From Candidatus Woesearchaeota archaeon (lineage in GTDB: Archaea; Nanobdellota; Nanobdellia; Woesearchaeales; JAGVYJ01): a DNA stretch of 15,925 nucleotides. A program made the translations under genes and the position numbers. Under the pieces are notes generated by a model. It was not told the DNA's origin. It searched no databases and saw only the letters and a list, made by a program, of their open reading frames with translations. Below, in pieces: positions 1 through 5,781 of this stretch. The DNA lies in NCBI GenBank assembly GCA_018303315.1, contig JAGVYJ010000046.1:1-15925 (forward strand), given 5' to 3'. Position 1 is the first letter of the stretch. Each line of letters opens with the position of its first letter.

Positions 1-408
1 ACTGAAATTGATATTGAGCCGTCGTCGAAATTCACAAGGTTCATCATTACCGTGGAAAACCTTGGCAACGGGCTCGTATTCGACACAAGGCCCGGTTCAG
101 GAAAGATAGAGCTTGAATCCTGCAGCCCCAGGGGAAAAGGGCTTGAGAGGATTGACATTGACAAAGTAACCATTGAGGATGCCAGGGTTGGCGACAGCCC
201 AATTATCGGAAGCTGCAGGCCTGACAATGGCGGGTTGGTGCAGGCAAGGCTTGTAAATGGCAAAGCGGTGTTCATCTGCGAGTACAATTACGCTGAAGGA
301 GGCTCAACTGGGCTGTCTGCATTCAGAACGCCAATAACAATCACCCTTGGCTATGGCTACAGGACCTCTGTTTCCAAGCAGATTGAGATAGTCAAAACCC
401 CAGGTTAA
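1..408 (+). CDS. Secreted/surface protein, 5'-truncated, paralogue of the next gene
   Basis: The frame is open from the first base of the window, so this is the C-terminal 135 residues of a longer protein; the internal GTG at 52 is not a convincing start. The visible part is rich in beta-strand patterns (ITVENLGNG, ITITLGYGY) and has three cysteines. It lines up with the second half of the lipoprotein at 544-1497: a VENLGNG-like strand, then a GKAVFIC / GEATFTC strand, then an ITITL / VRITL strand near the end. I infer an extracytoplasmic beta-sandwich protein and a tandem duplication. Its signal peptide, if any, lies outside the window. No enzyme motif is visible and I do not recognise a named family. 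Confidence 0.75.
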   Translation, partial: TEIDIEPSSKFTRFIITVENLGNGLVFDTRPGSGKIELESCSPRGKGLERIDIDKVTIEDARVGDSPIIGSCRPDNGGLVQARLVNGKAVFICEYNYAEGGSTGLSAFRTPITITLGYGYRTSVSKQIEIVKTPG

Positions 409-448
409 GTGATTGGATACCAAGAGAACTGAGCTGCTTAGTCGTTCC

Positions 449-467
449 GAGGGACTTTATGTCCCTC
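449..467. other. Perfect 7-bp inverted repeat between the two paralogues
   Basis: GAGGGAC at 449-455 and GTCCCTC at 461-467 form a 7-bp GC-rich stem around a TTTAT loop. It sits 41 bases after the stop of the upstream gene and 42 bases before the TATA box of the next. It could be a transcript-end structure or an operator. No T-tract follows directly, so a simple terminator is not well supported. Confidence 0.4.
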
Positions 468-508
468 ACTGTGCAGGGGTGTAACAGTCTGCCACAAAAA
501 GGAAAAAG

Positions 509-516
509 TTTATAAA
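509..516 (+). promoter_or_regulatory. TATA box of the lipoprotein gene
   Basis: TTTATAAA in an A-rich context is centred about 31 bases before the ATG at 544. An archaeal start site about 25 bases downstream would give a leader of only about 5 bases, so an effectively leaderless transcript. Confidence 0.6.
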
Positions 517-543
517 ACAAAAACCGAAAAGGGTAAGTAAGGA

Positions 544-1497
544 ATGAACCCAAAAACCAGTCTGACATTCTCAGTTATGCTCCTTGTTACATTGCTCTAT
601 GGCTGCACTGCCGGAGAGAATGCAACAACAGGCATAAACAGCCCTTTTATAGGCGGCCAGAATGCCGTGCTGGTGAATTTCATTGAAAGCGCCCCGCCGA
701 GCGAGGTTTTCGACGGGAAGTCAGGAACCCCGAGGGAGACGTTCGACGTCATTGTAAATCTGGAGAATGTTGGGGAATTCAGCATACCTTCTGGAAAGAT
801 TAAGGCAAACCTCAAGGGCATAGACCCGAGGGATTTCACAGGCGGGAGCAGGAACGGCAGGACCTCTGTTGCAAGCAGTTCTGAGCTTCGCGGCCAAAGC
901 AAGGATTCCGAGGGAAACAAGATTGAGAGCCCACCGGTGCAGCTTGGCTTCGGCACATTTGGGTACGGGCCGAACCTTGTAGGAAATTTCCAGACAAACC
1001 TGCGCGTTGACATATGCTACCAGTATGAGACCAGGGCAGTTGGCATATACTGCAAGCTCAGCGACATAACTGAAAAGAACGGCATTTGCGATATACGCGG
1101 TGTTAAAAAGATTTACAACTCAGGCGCCCCTGTACAGATTGTAAGCATGACGCAGGCTCCTGCCGGCTCAAATGAGCTGCTGTTTACTTTCAAGGTCAGG
1201 AAGCTGAGCAACAGCGGTGACGTGTTCAAGCCGGGCAATCAGGCATGCACAGGCACTGCTGAGAAGAACCGGGTAAAGGTGATTGTGGAGACAGAGGAGG
1301 GCCAGAATCCAAAGTGCCAGGGCCTCACAAACGGCGACATCCTGTTCCTTGGAAGCAGCGGGGAAGCCACATTTACATGCATCCAGAACATAGGCACCCA
1401 GCGCGCTGATGCCGAGAAGCCTGTAAGGATTACCTTGCAGTATGATTTCCTTGACAGCAAGGCCTCGACGCTTTTAATCAAGCATCTTGGAGAATAA
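544..1497 (+). CDS. Predicted surface lipoprotein, Cys-rich, 317 aa
   Basis: The N-terminus is a classic lipoprotein signal: a short basic start (MNPK), a hydrophobic core (about residues 7-18) and a lipobox LYGC with Cys21 as the predicted lipidated residue. The mature protein would be anchored to the outer face of the membrane. The rest is beta-strand rich, with a VIVNLENVGE strand near residue 70 as in CARDB- or BatD-like sandwich domains, and several further cysteines (a cluster around 155-185, others near 235, 260 and 280) that could form disulfides. Two repeats of the same domain type seem likely. The C-terminal half aligns with the truncated upstream gene. The 3' end is convergent with rfcS, leaving 2 bases between the stops. 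Function is unknown; surface display or envelope binding is an inference from the signal alone. Confidence 0.8.
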   Translation: MNPKTSLTFSVMLLVTLLYGCTAGENATTGINSPFIGGQNAVLVNFIESAPPSEVFDGKSGTPRETFDVIVNLENVGEFSIPSGKIKANLKGIDPRDFTGGSRNGRTSVASSSELRGQSKDSEGNKIESPPVQLGFGTFGYGPNLVGNFQTNLRVDICYQYETRAVGIYCKLSDITEKNGICDIRGVKKIYNSGAPVQIVSMTQAPAGSNELLFTFKVRKLSNSGDVFKPGNQACTGTAEKNRVKVIVETEEGQNPKCQGLTNGDILFLGSSGEATFTCIQNIGTQRADAEKPVRITLQYDFLDSKASTLLIKHLGE

Positions 1498-1499
1498 GC

Positions 1500-2465
1500 T
1501 CATTCTGCTATAATGGCGAATTTTGCAAGCAGGGCTTCAAGCTGTATGAATTCATCGCTGCCTTCCACCATCCTGAATTCGGTTTCCCCGCAGGCCTCGA
1601 TAAGCTGCATTTTCTTCCTGTCCGGAAGCTTCAGGCCCGGAATCTCCCGCTGGATGTATTTTATTATGTCAAGCCCTGAAAGCCCGAATTCCTGCATCAC
1701 GGAAAAAAGCTTGTTCCTGGCGTCAAGGAACTTCTTTGACGTGGCAAGCTCAAGCACCAGCCTGATTTCCTGCGGTTTTGCTGTTGCTGCGACTGAATAA
1801 ATCATTGCTGTTGTTATCTTCTTTGCCACAGCTGCAGCCCCCTGCATGACATTTGTCAGTCTTCTGACATCCCCCTCACTTACCTCAACCAGTGCTTCTT
1901 TGGCTTTCTCATCGAAAACAAGGTCCTCGCCTTTAGCGATGCGCTCAATGATTTTGGCCAGGTCGTCTTTGCCAAGCTTGGTGAACCTGAACACAGCGCA
2001 CCTGGACTGGATTGGGTCGATGATTTTTGTGGAATAGTTGCATGAGAGGATGAACCGGGTTGTCCTTGTGTAGTTTTCCATGGTTCTCCTGAGGGCCTGC
2101 TGGGCCTCACGTGTGAGCGCATCAGACTCGTCAAGGTATATTATCCTGAAAGGCACGTTGCCGATGGCCCTTGTCCTCGCAAAGTCCTTCACCTTCACCC
2201 TTATAACATCAATGCCCCGCTCATCGCTTGCATTCAGCTCAAGGAAGTTGGCATGCCATGCCTCCCCGAACAGTGTTTTTGCAGTAACGATGGCCAGGGT
2301 TGTCTTGCCTGTGCCTGCCGGGCCTGAAAAGAGCAGGTGGGGCATGTTCCTCTGCCTGACAAAGGATTTGACCCGGGATACTATCTCTTTCTGGCCAACT
2401 ATGTCGTCAAAGCTCCTTGGCCTGTATTTCTCTGTCCAGATGGCTTCAGCTAAGTCCTCAGGCAT
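1500..2465 (-). CDS. rfcS: Replication factor C small subunit (clamp loader)
   Basis: AAA+ subunit of the clamp loader that opens the PCNA ring and places it on primer-template junctions using ATP. The 321-residue length fits archaeal RfcS. Visible motifs in order: the family N-terminus WTEKYRP (10-16), Walker A GPAGTGKTT (48-56), Walker B IIYLDESD (108-115; DESD in place of the usual DEAD), the LRRTME helix (125-130), the SRC motif (154-156) that carries the trans-acting arginine, a sensor-2 GDVRRL segment (198-203) and a C-terminal helical collar. The ATG at 2465 is chosen because WTEKYRP follows at the usual distance and a TATA box lies 26 bases upstream. The large subunit is not in the window. 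A 14-bp palindrome abuts the start codon. Confidence 0.97.
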   Translation of the reverse strand: MPEDLAEAIWTEKYRPRSFDDIVGQKEIVSRVKSFVRQRNMPHLLFSGPAGTGKTTLAIVTAKTLFGEAWHANFLELNASDERGIDVIRVKVKDFARTRAIGNVPFRIIYLDESDALTREAQQALRRTMENYTRTTRFILSCNYSTKIIDPIQSRCAVFRFTKLGKDDLAKIIERIAKGEDLVFDEKAKEALVEVSEGDVRRLTNVMQGAAAVAKKITTAMIYSVAATAKPQEIRLVLELATSKKFLDARNKLFSVMQEFGLSGLDIIKYIQREIPGLKLPDRKKMQLIEACGETEFRMVEGSDEFIQLEALLAKFAIIAE

Positions 2466-2479
2466 AACCCCTAGGGGTT
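2466..2479. promoter_or_regulatory. 14-bp perfect palindrome abutting the rfcS start codon
   Basis: AACCCCTAGGGGTT lies immediately upstream of the rfcS ATG, between it and the TATA box. It therefore covers the predicted transcription start. It may be an operator for a dimeric repressor. It might also double as a purine-rich translation signal (AGGGGTT before ATG), though the spacing to the ATG is too short for a normal Shine-Dalgarno site. Confidence 0.5.
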
Positions 2480-2488
2480 TGAAGAATG

Positions 2489-2500
2489 TTTAAAAAGCTT
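2489..2500 (-). promoter_or_regulatory. rfcS promoter, TATA element
   Basis: On the minus strand this reads AAGCTTTTTAAA, with the TTTAAA core centred 26 bases before the rfcS ATG. The same 12-mer occurs in the tyrS and M24 peptidase promoters. The spacing predicts a leaderless mRNA. Confidence 0.65.
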
Positions 2501-2502
2501 AC

Positions 2503-2763
2503 TCAGATTATGTCTTCTTCAGCTATAACTATGAAGTCGCCTATCGCTGCCACTGAAGAGAACGGGATTAATGGGTAATTGCTCTTGTCCTTCTCAAGCT
2601 CCAGCTTTGCGGCATAAGGTGTTGCATTCACAAGCACTATGTGGATAAGCTCCCCGCTCTTTGTCTCGAAAACAAGGTCGCCTACCTCTCCGAAGCGCTG
2701 CCCTGACTTGCTTACTATGGTCTTTCCTATAAGCTGCTTTGAGAATTTCCTGTTGTCTGCCAT
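2503..2763 (-). CDS. PRC-barrel domain protein, 86 aa
   Basis: A small single-domain protein with the PRC-barrel pattern: LIGKTIVSKSGQRFGEV near the start, then VFETKSGELIHIVL, then a closing strand pair ending FIVIAEEDI. PRC-barrels occur in photosynthetic reaction centre H subunit and RimM. Stand-alone archaeal versions are common and mostly unassigned; some relate to RNA processing or cell division. The ATG at 2763 (MADNRKF) is preferred over a TTG 12 bases upstream because GGGTGA lies 4 bases before the ATG and overlaps the upstream frame. It ends 37 bases before rfcS but rfcS has its own TATA box, so co-transcription is not required. The specific role is unknown. Confidence 0.85.
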   Translation of the reverse strand: MADNRKFSKQLIGKTIVSKSGQRFGEVGDLVFETKSGELIHIVLVNATPYAAKLELEKDKSNYPLIPFSSVAAIGDFIVIAEEDII

Positions 2764-2767
2764 GCGT

Positions 2768-2773
2768 TCACCC
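2768..2773 (-). promoter_or_regulatory. Ribosome binding site of the PRC-barrel gene
   Basis: GGGTGA on the minus strand, 4 bases before the ATG at 2763. It decides this start over the upstream TTG, which overlaps it. Confidence 0.65.
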
Positions 2774-2819
2774 AAGAGTTACAAATCACCTTTGATTTTC
2801 TAAACTTAAGGATACAATC

Positions 2820-2827
2820 TTATATAA
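2820..2827 (-). promoter_or_regulatory. TATA box of the PRC-barrel gene
   Basis: TTATATAA is centred about 60 bases before the ATG. A start site near 2797 would leave a leader of about 34 bases containing the GGGTGA site. This is a leadered gene, unlike several neighbours. Confidence 0.55.
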
Positions 2828-2845
2828 AAAGGTTTCTATCTTGCT

Positions 2846-3508
2846 TCAAAGCCCGGGCCTGAGCAGGGGAGCCCAGATTACCAATAGCTCCTGCAACCCG
2901 TTTATGATGAACTGCACCCCTATCACCAGCACAATAAGGCCCATGAGCTTCTCTATAACCTGCCTGCTGTTCCTGTCAAGGTAACGCTCAATGATGGATG
3001 CCCGTGAAAGTATGAGGTAGGCAAGCCAGCATACGAGAACTATGGCAAATATCACAGTAGCCACGTCTGTAAGGCCGGAAGACTTCCCTATGAGAACAAT
3101 TGTTGTTGTCATGGCACCAGGGCCTGACATCAGCGGGATAGCCAGAGGGATTATTGAGACGTCATCTTTCCTGATTGCCTCCTTTTCCTCCTCTTCTGAC
3201 CTGAAATACTTCTTTCCTGTGTGGAGCATCTGGAGGCCCACGCCTGCCACAAGTATCCCCCCTGCAATCCGGAATGCTTCCAGGGTTATGTTGAAGAAGC
3301 TGATGATGTAATTCCCTGCCAGTCCGAATACAATCAGCACGAGAGCTGCTGTGATGCTTGCCTTTTTTGCCATCTGCAGCTTCTCTTTCTTGGAATTCTT
3401 CGGGGTGATTGTGATGAAAACAGATGCCGTGCTTATCGGGCTGATAATGGTGAAGAGTGACGAGAATGCCAGCATGAAAAACGCCAGGTTGAACGCATCC
3501 ATAAGCAT
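2846..3508 (-). CDS. MarC family integral membrane protein
   Basis: A 220-residue polytopic membrane protein with about six hydrophobic segments (near 6-33, 49-72, 76-96, 118-141, 146-168, 187-206). Two intramembrane motifs are typical of the MarC family: ISPISTASVF near residue 23 (the usual form is SPIGTAPVF) and PLAIPLMSGPGAMTT near 121, in related positions of the two halves. A charged cytoplasmic loop (residues 103-116) separates the halves. The family was named after the E. coli mar locus, but a drug-resistance role was not upheld and the substrate is unknown. The first of two nearby ATGs is chosen because GGTGA lies 8 bases upstream. It diverges from tyrS across a 68-base gap. Confidence 0.9.
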   Translation of the reverse strand: MLMDAFNLAFFMLAFSSLFTIISPISTASVFITITPKNSKKEKLQMAKKASITAALVLIVFGLAGNYIISFFNITLEAFRIAGGILVAGVGLQMLHTGKKYFRSEEEEKEAIRKDDVSIIPLAIPLMSGPGAMTTTIVLIGKSSGLTDVATVIFAIVLVCWLAYLILSRASIIERYLDRNSRQVIEKLMGLIVLVIGVQFIINGLQELLVIWAPLLRPGL

Positions 3509-3516
3509 ACCTTATT

Positions 3517-3521
3517 TCACC
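3517..3521 (-). promoter_or_regulatory. Ribosome binding site of marC
   Basis: GGTGA on the minus strand, 8 bases before the ATG at 3508. It favours the first of the two in-frame ATGs. A TTTAAA on the minus strand at 3549-3554 would give a leader of about 17 bases that includes this site. Confidence 0.55.
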
Positions 3522-3542
3522 GGATTAAAAAGTTTGCGCGAA

Positions 3543-3554
3543 AAGCTTTTTAAA
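3543..3554 (+). promoter_or_regulatory. tyrS promoter, possibly shared with marC
   Basis: AAGCTTTTTAAA, with TTTAAA centred 26 bases before the tyrS ATG, predicts a leaderless tyrS mRNA. The TTTAAA core is self-complementary and sits about 43 bases before the marC start on the other strand, so the same element could direct transcription both ways. Confidence 0.6.
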
Positions 3555-3576
3555 TCTGTAACTGTTCTTCCGCAGC

Positions 3577-4653
3577 ATGGATGTCTCTGGCAGGCTTGCG
3601 CTTGTTAAACAGGTTGGCGAGGAAATACTTACAGAACCTGAGCTTGAGGAATTGCTGAAAAAGAAAAAACACTTTGTTGCCTATGACGGCTTCGAGCCTT
3701 CCGGCCAGATGCATATCGCCCAGGGGATTCTGCGTTCTATCAACGTCAACAAGATGATTCAGGCGGGGGCAACTTTCAAGATGCTTGTCGCTGACTGGCA
3801 CGCCCAGGCCAACAACAAGATGCATGGAGACCTTGAGAAGATTCAGACTGTCGGGAAATACCTTATTGAGGTATGGCGTGCCGCAGGCATGAAGCTGGAC
3901 AAGGTTGAGTTTGTCTGGGCAAATGAGCTTGTCAACAGCAGGGAATACTGGCAGACTGTCATGCAGGTTGCCAGGAATTCCACTGTGAACAGGATTATAA
4001 GGACTGGCGAGATAATGGGGAGGACAGATGCAGAGGTCAGGCAGGTTTCCCAGCTGCTGTATCCCTGCATGCAGGCAGCTGACATATTCCATCTCAAGGC
4101 TGATGTCTGCCAGCTTGGCATGGACCAGCGCAAGGTCAATGTGCTTGCCAGGGAGCTTGGCCCTGCCATTGGCTTCTGGAAGCCTGTTGTCGTGAGCCAT
4201 CACATGCTTATGGGTCTCGGCGAGCAGGGGACAGATGTGAAAGACCCTGTCGAGAAGGCGATTGCCATGAAGATGAGCAAGAGCAACCCCGACTCGGCAA
4301 TTTTCATGACGGATTCTGCTGAAGAGGTGAAAAGGAAAATCTCAAAGGCATATTGCCCTGCAAAAACACTTCACGAGAACCCTATTGCCGAATATTTCAG
4401 GTACATTATTTTCGAGAGGTTTGATTCTGTCGAGATTAAACGGAAGCAGGAGCACGGCGGCAATGTTTCCCTGGAAAGCTACAGGCAATTCTCAGAAAAA
4501 TACACTGCAGGGGAGCTGCATCCCATGGATGTCAAGGAAGCTGCTGCATTGCATCTTAACGAGCTTCTGGAGCCTGTGAGAAAGCATTTCTCTTCTAATG
4601 CAAAGGCAAGGAAGCTTGCCGAGCAGGTCAGGGACTTTAAGGTCACTAGGTAA
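3577..4653 (+). CDS. tyrS: Tyrosyl-tRNA synthetase
   Basis: Class Ic aminoacyl-tRNA synthetase that charges tRNA-Tyr. The 358-residue length and motif forms are of the archaeal/eukaryotic type, which lacks the bacterial S4 domain. The Rossmann core contains YDGFEPSG (36-43) and the HIGH equivalent HIAQ (46-49). The tyrosine pocket is marked by Y36, LYPCMQAADI (161-170) and QLGMDQRK (179-186). The class signature is KMSKS (232-236), followed by a helical anticodon-binding C-terminus. The ATG at 3577 is supported by a TATA box 26 bases upstream. The 3' end overlaps the convergent small membrane gene by 8 bases. Nothing about it looks unusual. Confidence 0.97.
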   Translation: MDVSGRLALVKQVGEEILTEPELEELLKKKKHFVAYDGFEPSGQMHIAQGILRSINVNKMIQAGATFKMLVADWHAQANNKMHGDLEKIQTVGKYLIEVWRAAGMKLDKVEFVWANELVNSREYWQTVMQVARNSTVNRIIRTGEIMGRTDAEVRQVSQLLYPCMQAADIFHLKADVCQLGMDQRKVNVLARELGPAIGFWKPVVVSHHMLMGLGEQGTDVKDPVEKAIAMKMSKSNPDSAIFMTDSAEEVKRKISKAYCPAKTLHENPIAEYFRYIIFERFDSVEIKRKQEHGGNVSLESYRQFSEKYTAGELHPMDVKEAAALHLNELLEPVRKHFSSNAKARKLAEQVRDFKVTR

Positions 4654-4924
4654 GTTTCCAGTATTTCTTCTGCCCCAGTATTAATGCTGATGTAAATAAG
4701 AGATAAGTGAAAAGCAGGCTCATCTCTGTAAGGAAAAAGCCAATGTCGATGATGTCTGGATTTTTGCTCAGCCTTAATGTAAACCCTGTTGTAAAAATTA
4801 TGAGTGCCGCAAAAAGAGGAGTGAATGTTGTTTTCCTTGTGTTGAACTGGGCCAGGAATCTGAACAGCAATACTGATAAGGTCAGCAGCACTGCCAGTTC
4901 TGCCGCCAATTGCCAAAATAACAT
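4646..4924 (-). CDS. Small hypothetical membrane protein, 92 aa
   Basis: Three hydrophobic segments span most of the protein: one after MLFWQLAAEL, a second ending in TTGFTLRL and a third in the FFLTEMSLLFTYLLF region, with a short basic tail. The inner ATG at 4924 is chosen over one 72 bases upstream because the intervening peptide is polar and Lys/Tyr-rich, and an AT-rich promoter-like stretch lies directly before 4924. No family is recognised. It overlaps the 3' end of tyrS by 8 bases in convergent orientation. Unusual third-base composition (TTT, TTA, ATT) marks it as more AT-rich than its neighbours. Confidence 0.65.
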   Translation of the reverse strand: MLFWQLAAELAVLLTLSVLLFRFLAQFNTRKTTFTPLFAALIIFTTGFTLRLSKNPDIIDIGFFLTEMSLLFTYLLFTSALILGQKKYWKLT

Positions 4925-4970
4925 TTTAATATTAATATATATTTTATAAGATATAGAATAGAGTATATGT
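4925..4970 (-). promoter_or_regulatory. AT-rich promoter region of the small membrane gene
   Basis: An almost pure A+T stretch between the 198-residue gene and the 92-residue gene. On the minus strand it contains TTATAAAA at 4949-4942, about 22 bases before the ATG, plus overlapping TATATAT runs. The multiple TATA-like sites make the exact element unclear. Confidence 0.5.
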
Positions 4971-5567
4971 TTATAAGGTTTTCCTGCCTTGGCCAATCAT
5001 CATTTCCTCCAGCCAGCTGCTTGGCCAGTGGGTTGTTACCACGTGTAAACGCGGGAAAGTAATATGCTCATTGCCACCTCGGCCGTATCTCCGGCCTGAA
5101 TAATAGGCACCATTTTCCTGGATTCTACGAAGAAAACTGGGCGGGTAGTAATTAGCCAACTGTGCTACTGTCTGTGGCCTAAACCCCTTTCTTTCAAGAA
5201 TCATACCAGACAATGCTCTAGGAAGTTCCTGCAGTGCTGTTTCAATAAGATTCTGACGTGAGCGGCTTAGCCCCATCTGCTCTACAGGGATTGGCCCGGG
5301 AAGCGCATCCAAGACGGTTCTGGGTATTGCCCCATTGTAGTTTCTTGTCAATTCCGTATGTGTACCGAAGAAGAACAGCGGTTCCTGGGCAAGTACATAA
5401 TGCTTCCCGTCGAAGCTTATCTTAAAACATGTAAAAATGCCGTCTATTGCTGCTGCTTTGGTAATATAAGCCATCCTTACCAGCCCCTCAAGCGAGCCGT
5501 CAGAGCCAACAACAGCTTTCAGAGCAACGCCTTTGGACACTGGTCTGTGTCTGAGTTTAGCGGGCAT
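4971..5567 (-). CDS. Hypothetical protein, 198 aa, no recognised family
   Basis: I do not recognise this protein. It starts with a basic segment (MPAKLRHRPVSKG), followed by strand-like stretches (KAVVGSDGSLEGLV; FTCFKISFDGKHYVLAQ) around residues 17-61, a proline-rich turn (LPGPIPVEQ, 89-97), a helical region (about 102-150) and a C-terminal part with YYSGRRYGRGG (155-165) followed by EHITFPRLHVVTTHW. The Arg/Gly/Tyr-rich patch and overall basic charge would suit nucleic-acid binding, but this is inference only. No signal peptide or membrane segment is present. The ATG at 5567 has a TTAAATGATTTAA element 14-26 bases upstream. It is isolated between unrelated genes and could be a lineage-specific or acquired gene. 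Confidence 0.6.
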   Translation of the reverse strand: MPAKLRHRPVSKGVALKAVVGSDGSLEGLVRMAYITKAAAIDGIFTCFKISFDGKHYVLAQEPLFFFGTHTELTRNYNGAIPRTVLDALPGPIPVEQMGLSRSRQNLIETALQELPRALSGMILERKGFRPQTVAQLANYYPPSFLRRIQENGAYYSGRRYGRGGNEHITFPRLHVVTTHWPSSWLEEMMIGQGRKTL

Positions 5568-5580
5568 ACCGCTGGTATCT

Positions 5581-5593
5581 TTAAATCATTTAA
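5581..5593. promoter_or_regulatory. 13-bp palindrome with TATA element before the 198-aa gene
   Basis: TTAAATCATTTAA is symmetric about its central base. On the minus strand its distal half (TTAAAT) is centred about 24 bases before the ATG at 5567, so it probably contains the TATA box. The symmetry could also serve an autorepressor. Confidence 0.45.
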
Positions 5594-5613
5594 GAAAGTT
5601 TGCAAAAAATAAC

Positions 5614-5654
5614 TCAGAGGCCCAATGCTAACCCCCGCCAGAGTGGGCCCCTGA
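5614..5654. other. Long imperfect hairpin in the divergent intergenic region
   Basis: TCAG-a-GGCCCA (5614-5624) can pair with TGGGCC-c-CTGA (5644-5654): ten base pairs with one A/C mismatch around a 19-base loop. It lies in the 214-base gap between two divergent genes (5568-5781), which otherwise holds only the two promoters and an extra TATA-like stretch near 5717-5725. It may be a small RNA structure, a divergent-operon insulator or chance. Confidence 0.4.
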
Positions 5655-5747
5655 CAGCTAAGTGCAGAAAGTTCAATATGAAACTTGTCACTCCCAACAT
5701 TCTCTTAAGCAGGCAGAATATAAAAGCTTTATGCTTGCTGGATGTGA

Positions 5748-5759
5748 AAGCTTTTTAAA
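5748..5759 (+). promoter_or_regulatory. Promoter of the M24 peptidase gene
   Basis: AAGCTTTTTAAA, with the core centred about 26 bases before the ATG at 5782. This supports that ATG as the start of a leaderless message and argues against the in-frame ATG 120 bases upstream. Confidence 0.65.
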
Positions 5760-5781
5760 CTTTATAAATAACCCTGGATGG

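Noticed and set aside
409..440. A C/D box small RNA (GTGATTG ... CTGA)
   Set aside because: The C box is too degenerate and the second C'/D' pair is missing.
2846..3508. MarC as an antibiotic-resistance determinant
   Set aside because: The name is historical; the resistance role was not upheld for the family, and nothing in the context suggests drug export.
3550..4203. A 217-residue frame antisense to tyrS
   Set aside because: It is a shadow of the strongly supported tyrS gene, with no recognisable domain or promoter.
5662..5781. A 40-residue N-terminal extension of the M24 peptidase
   Set aside because: The stretch contains the promoter (TTTAAA 26 bases before the ATG at 5782) and a peptide with no domain-like character.
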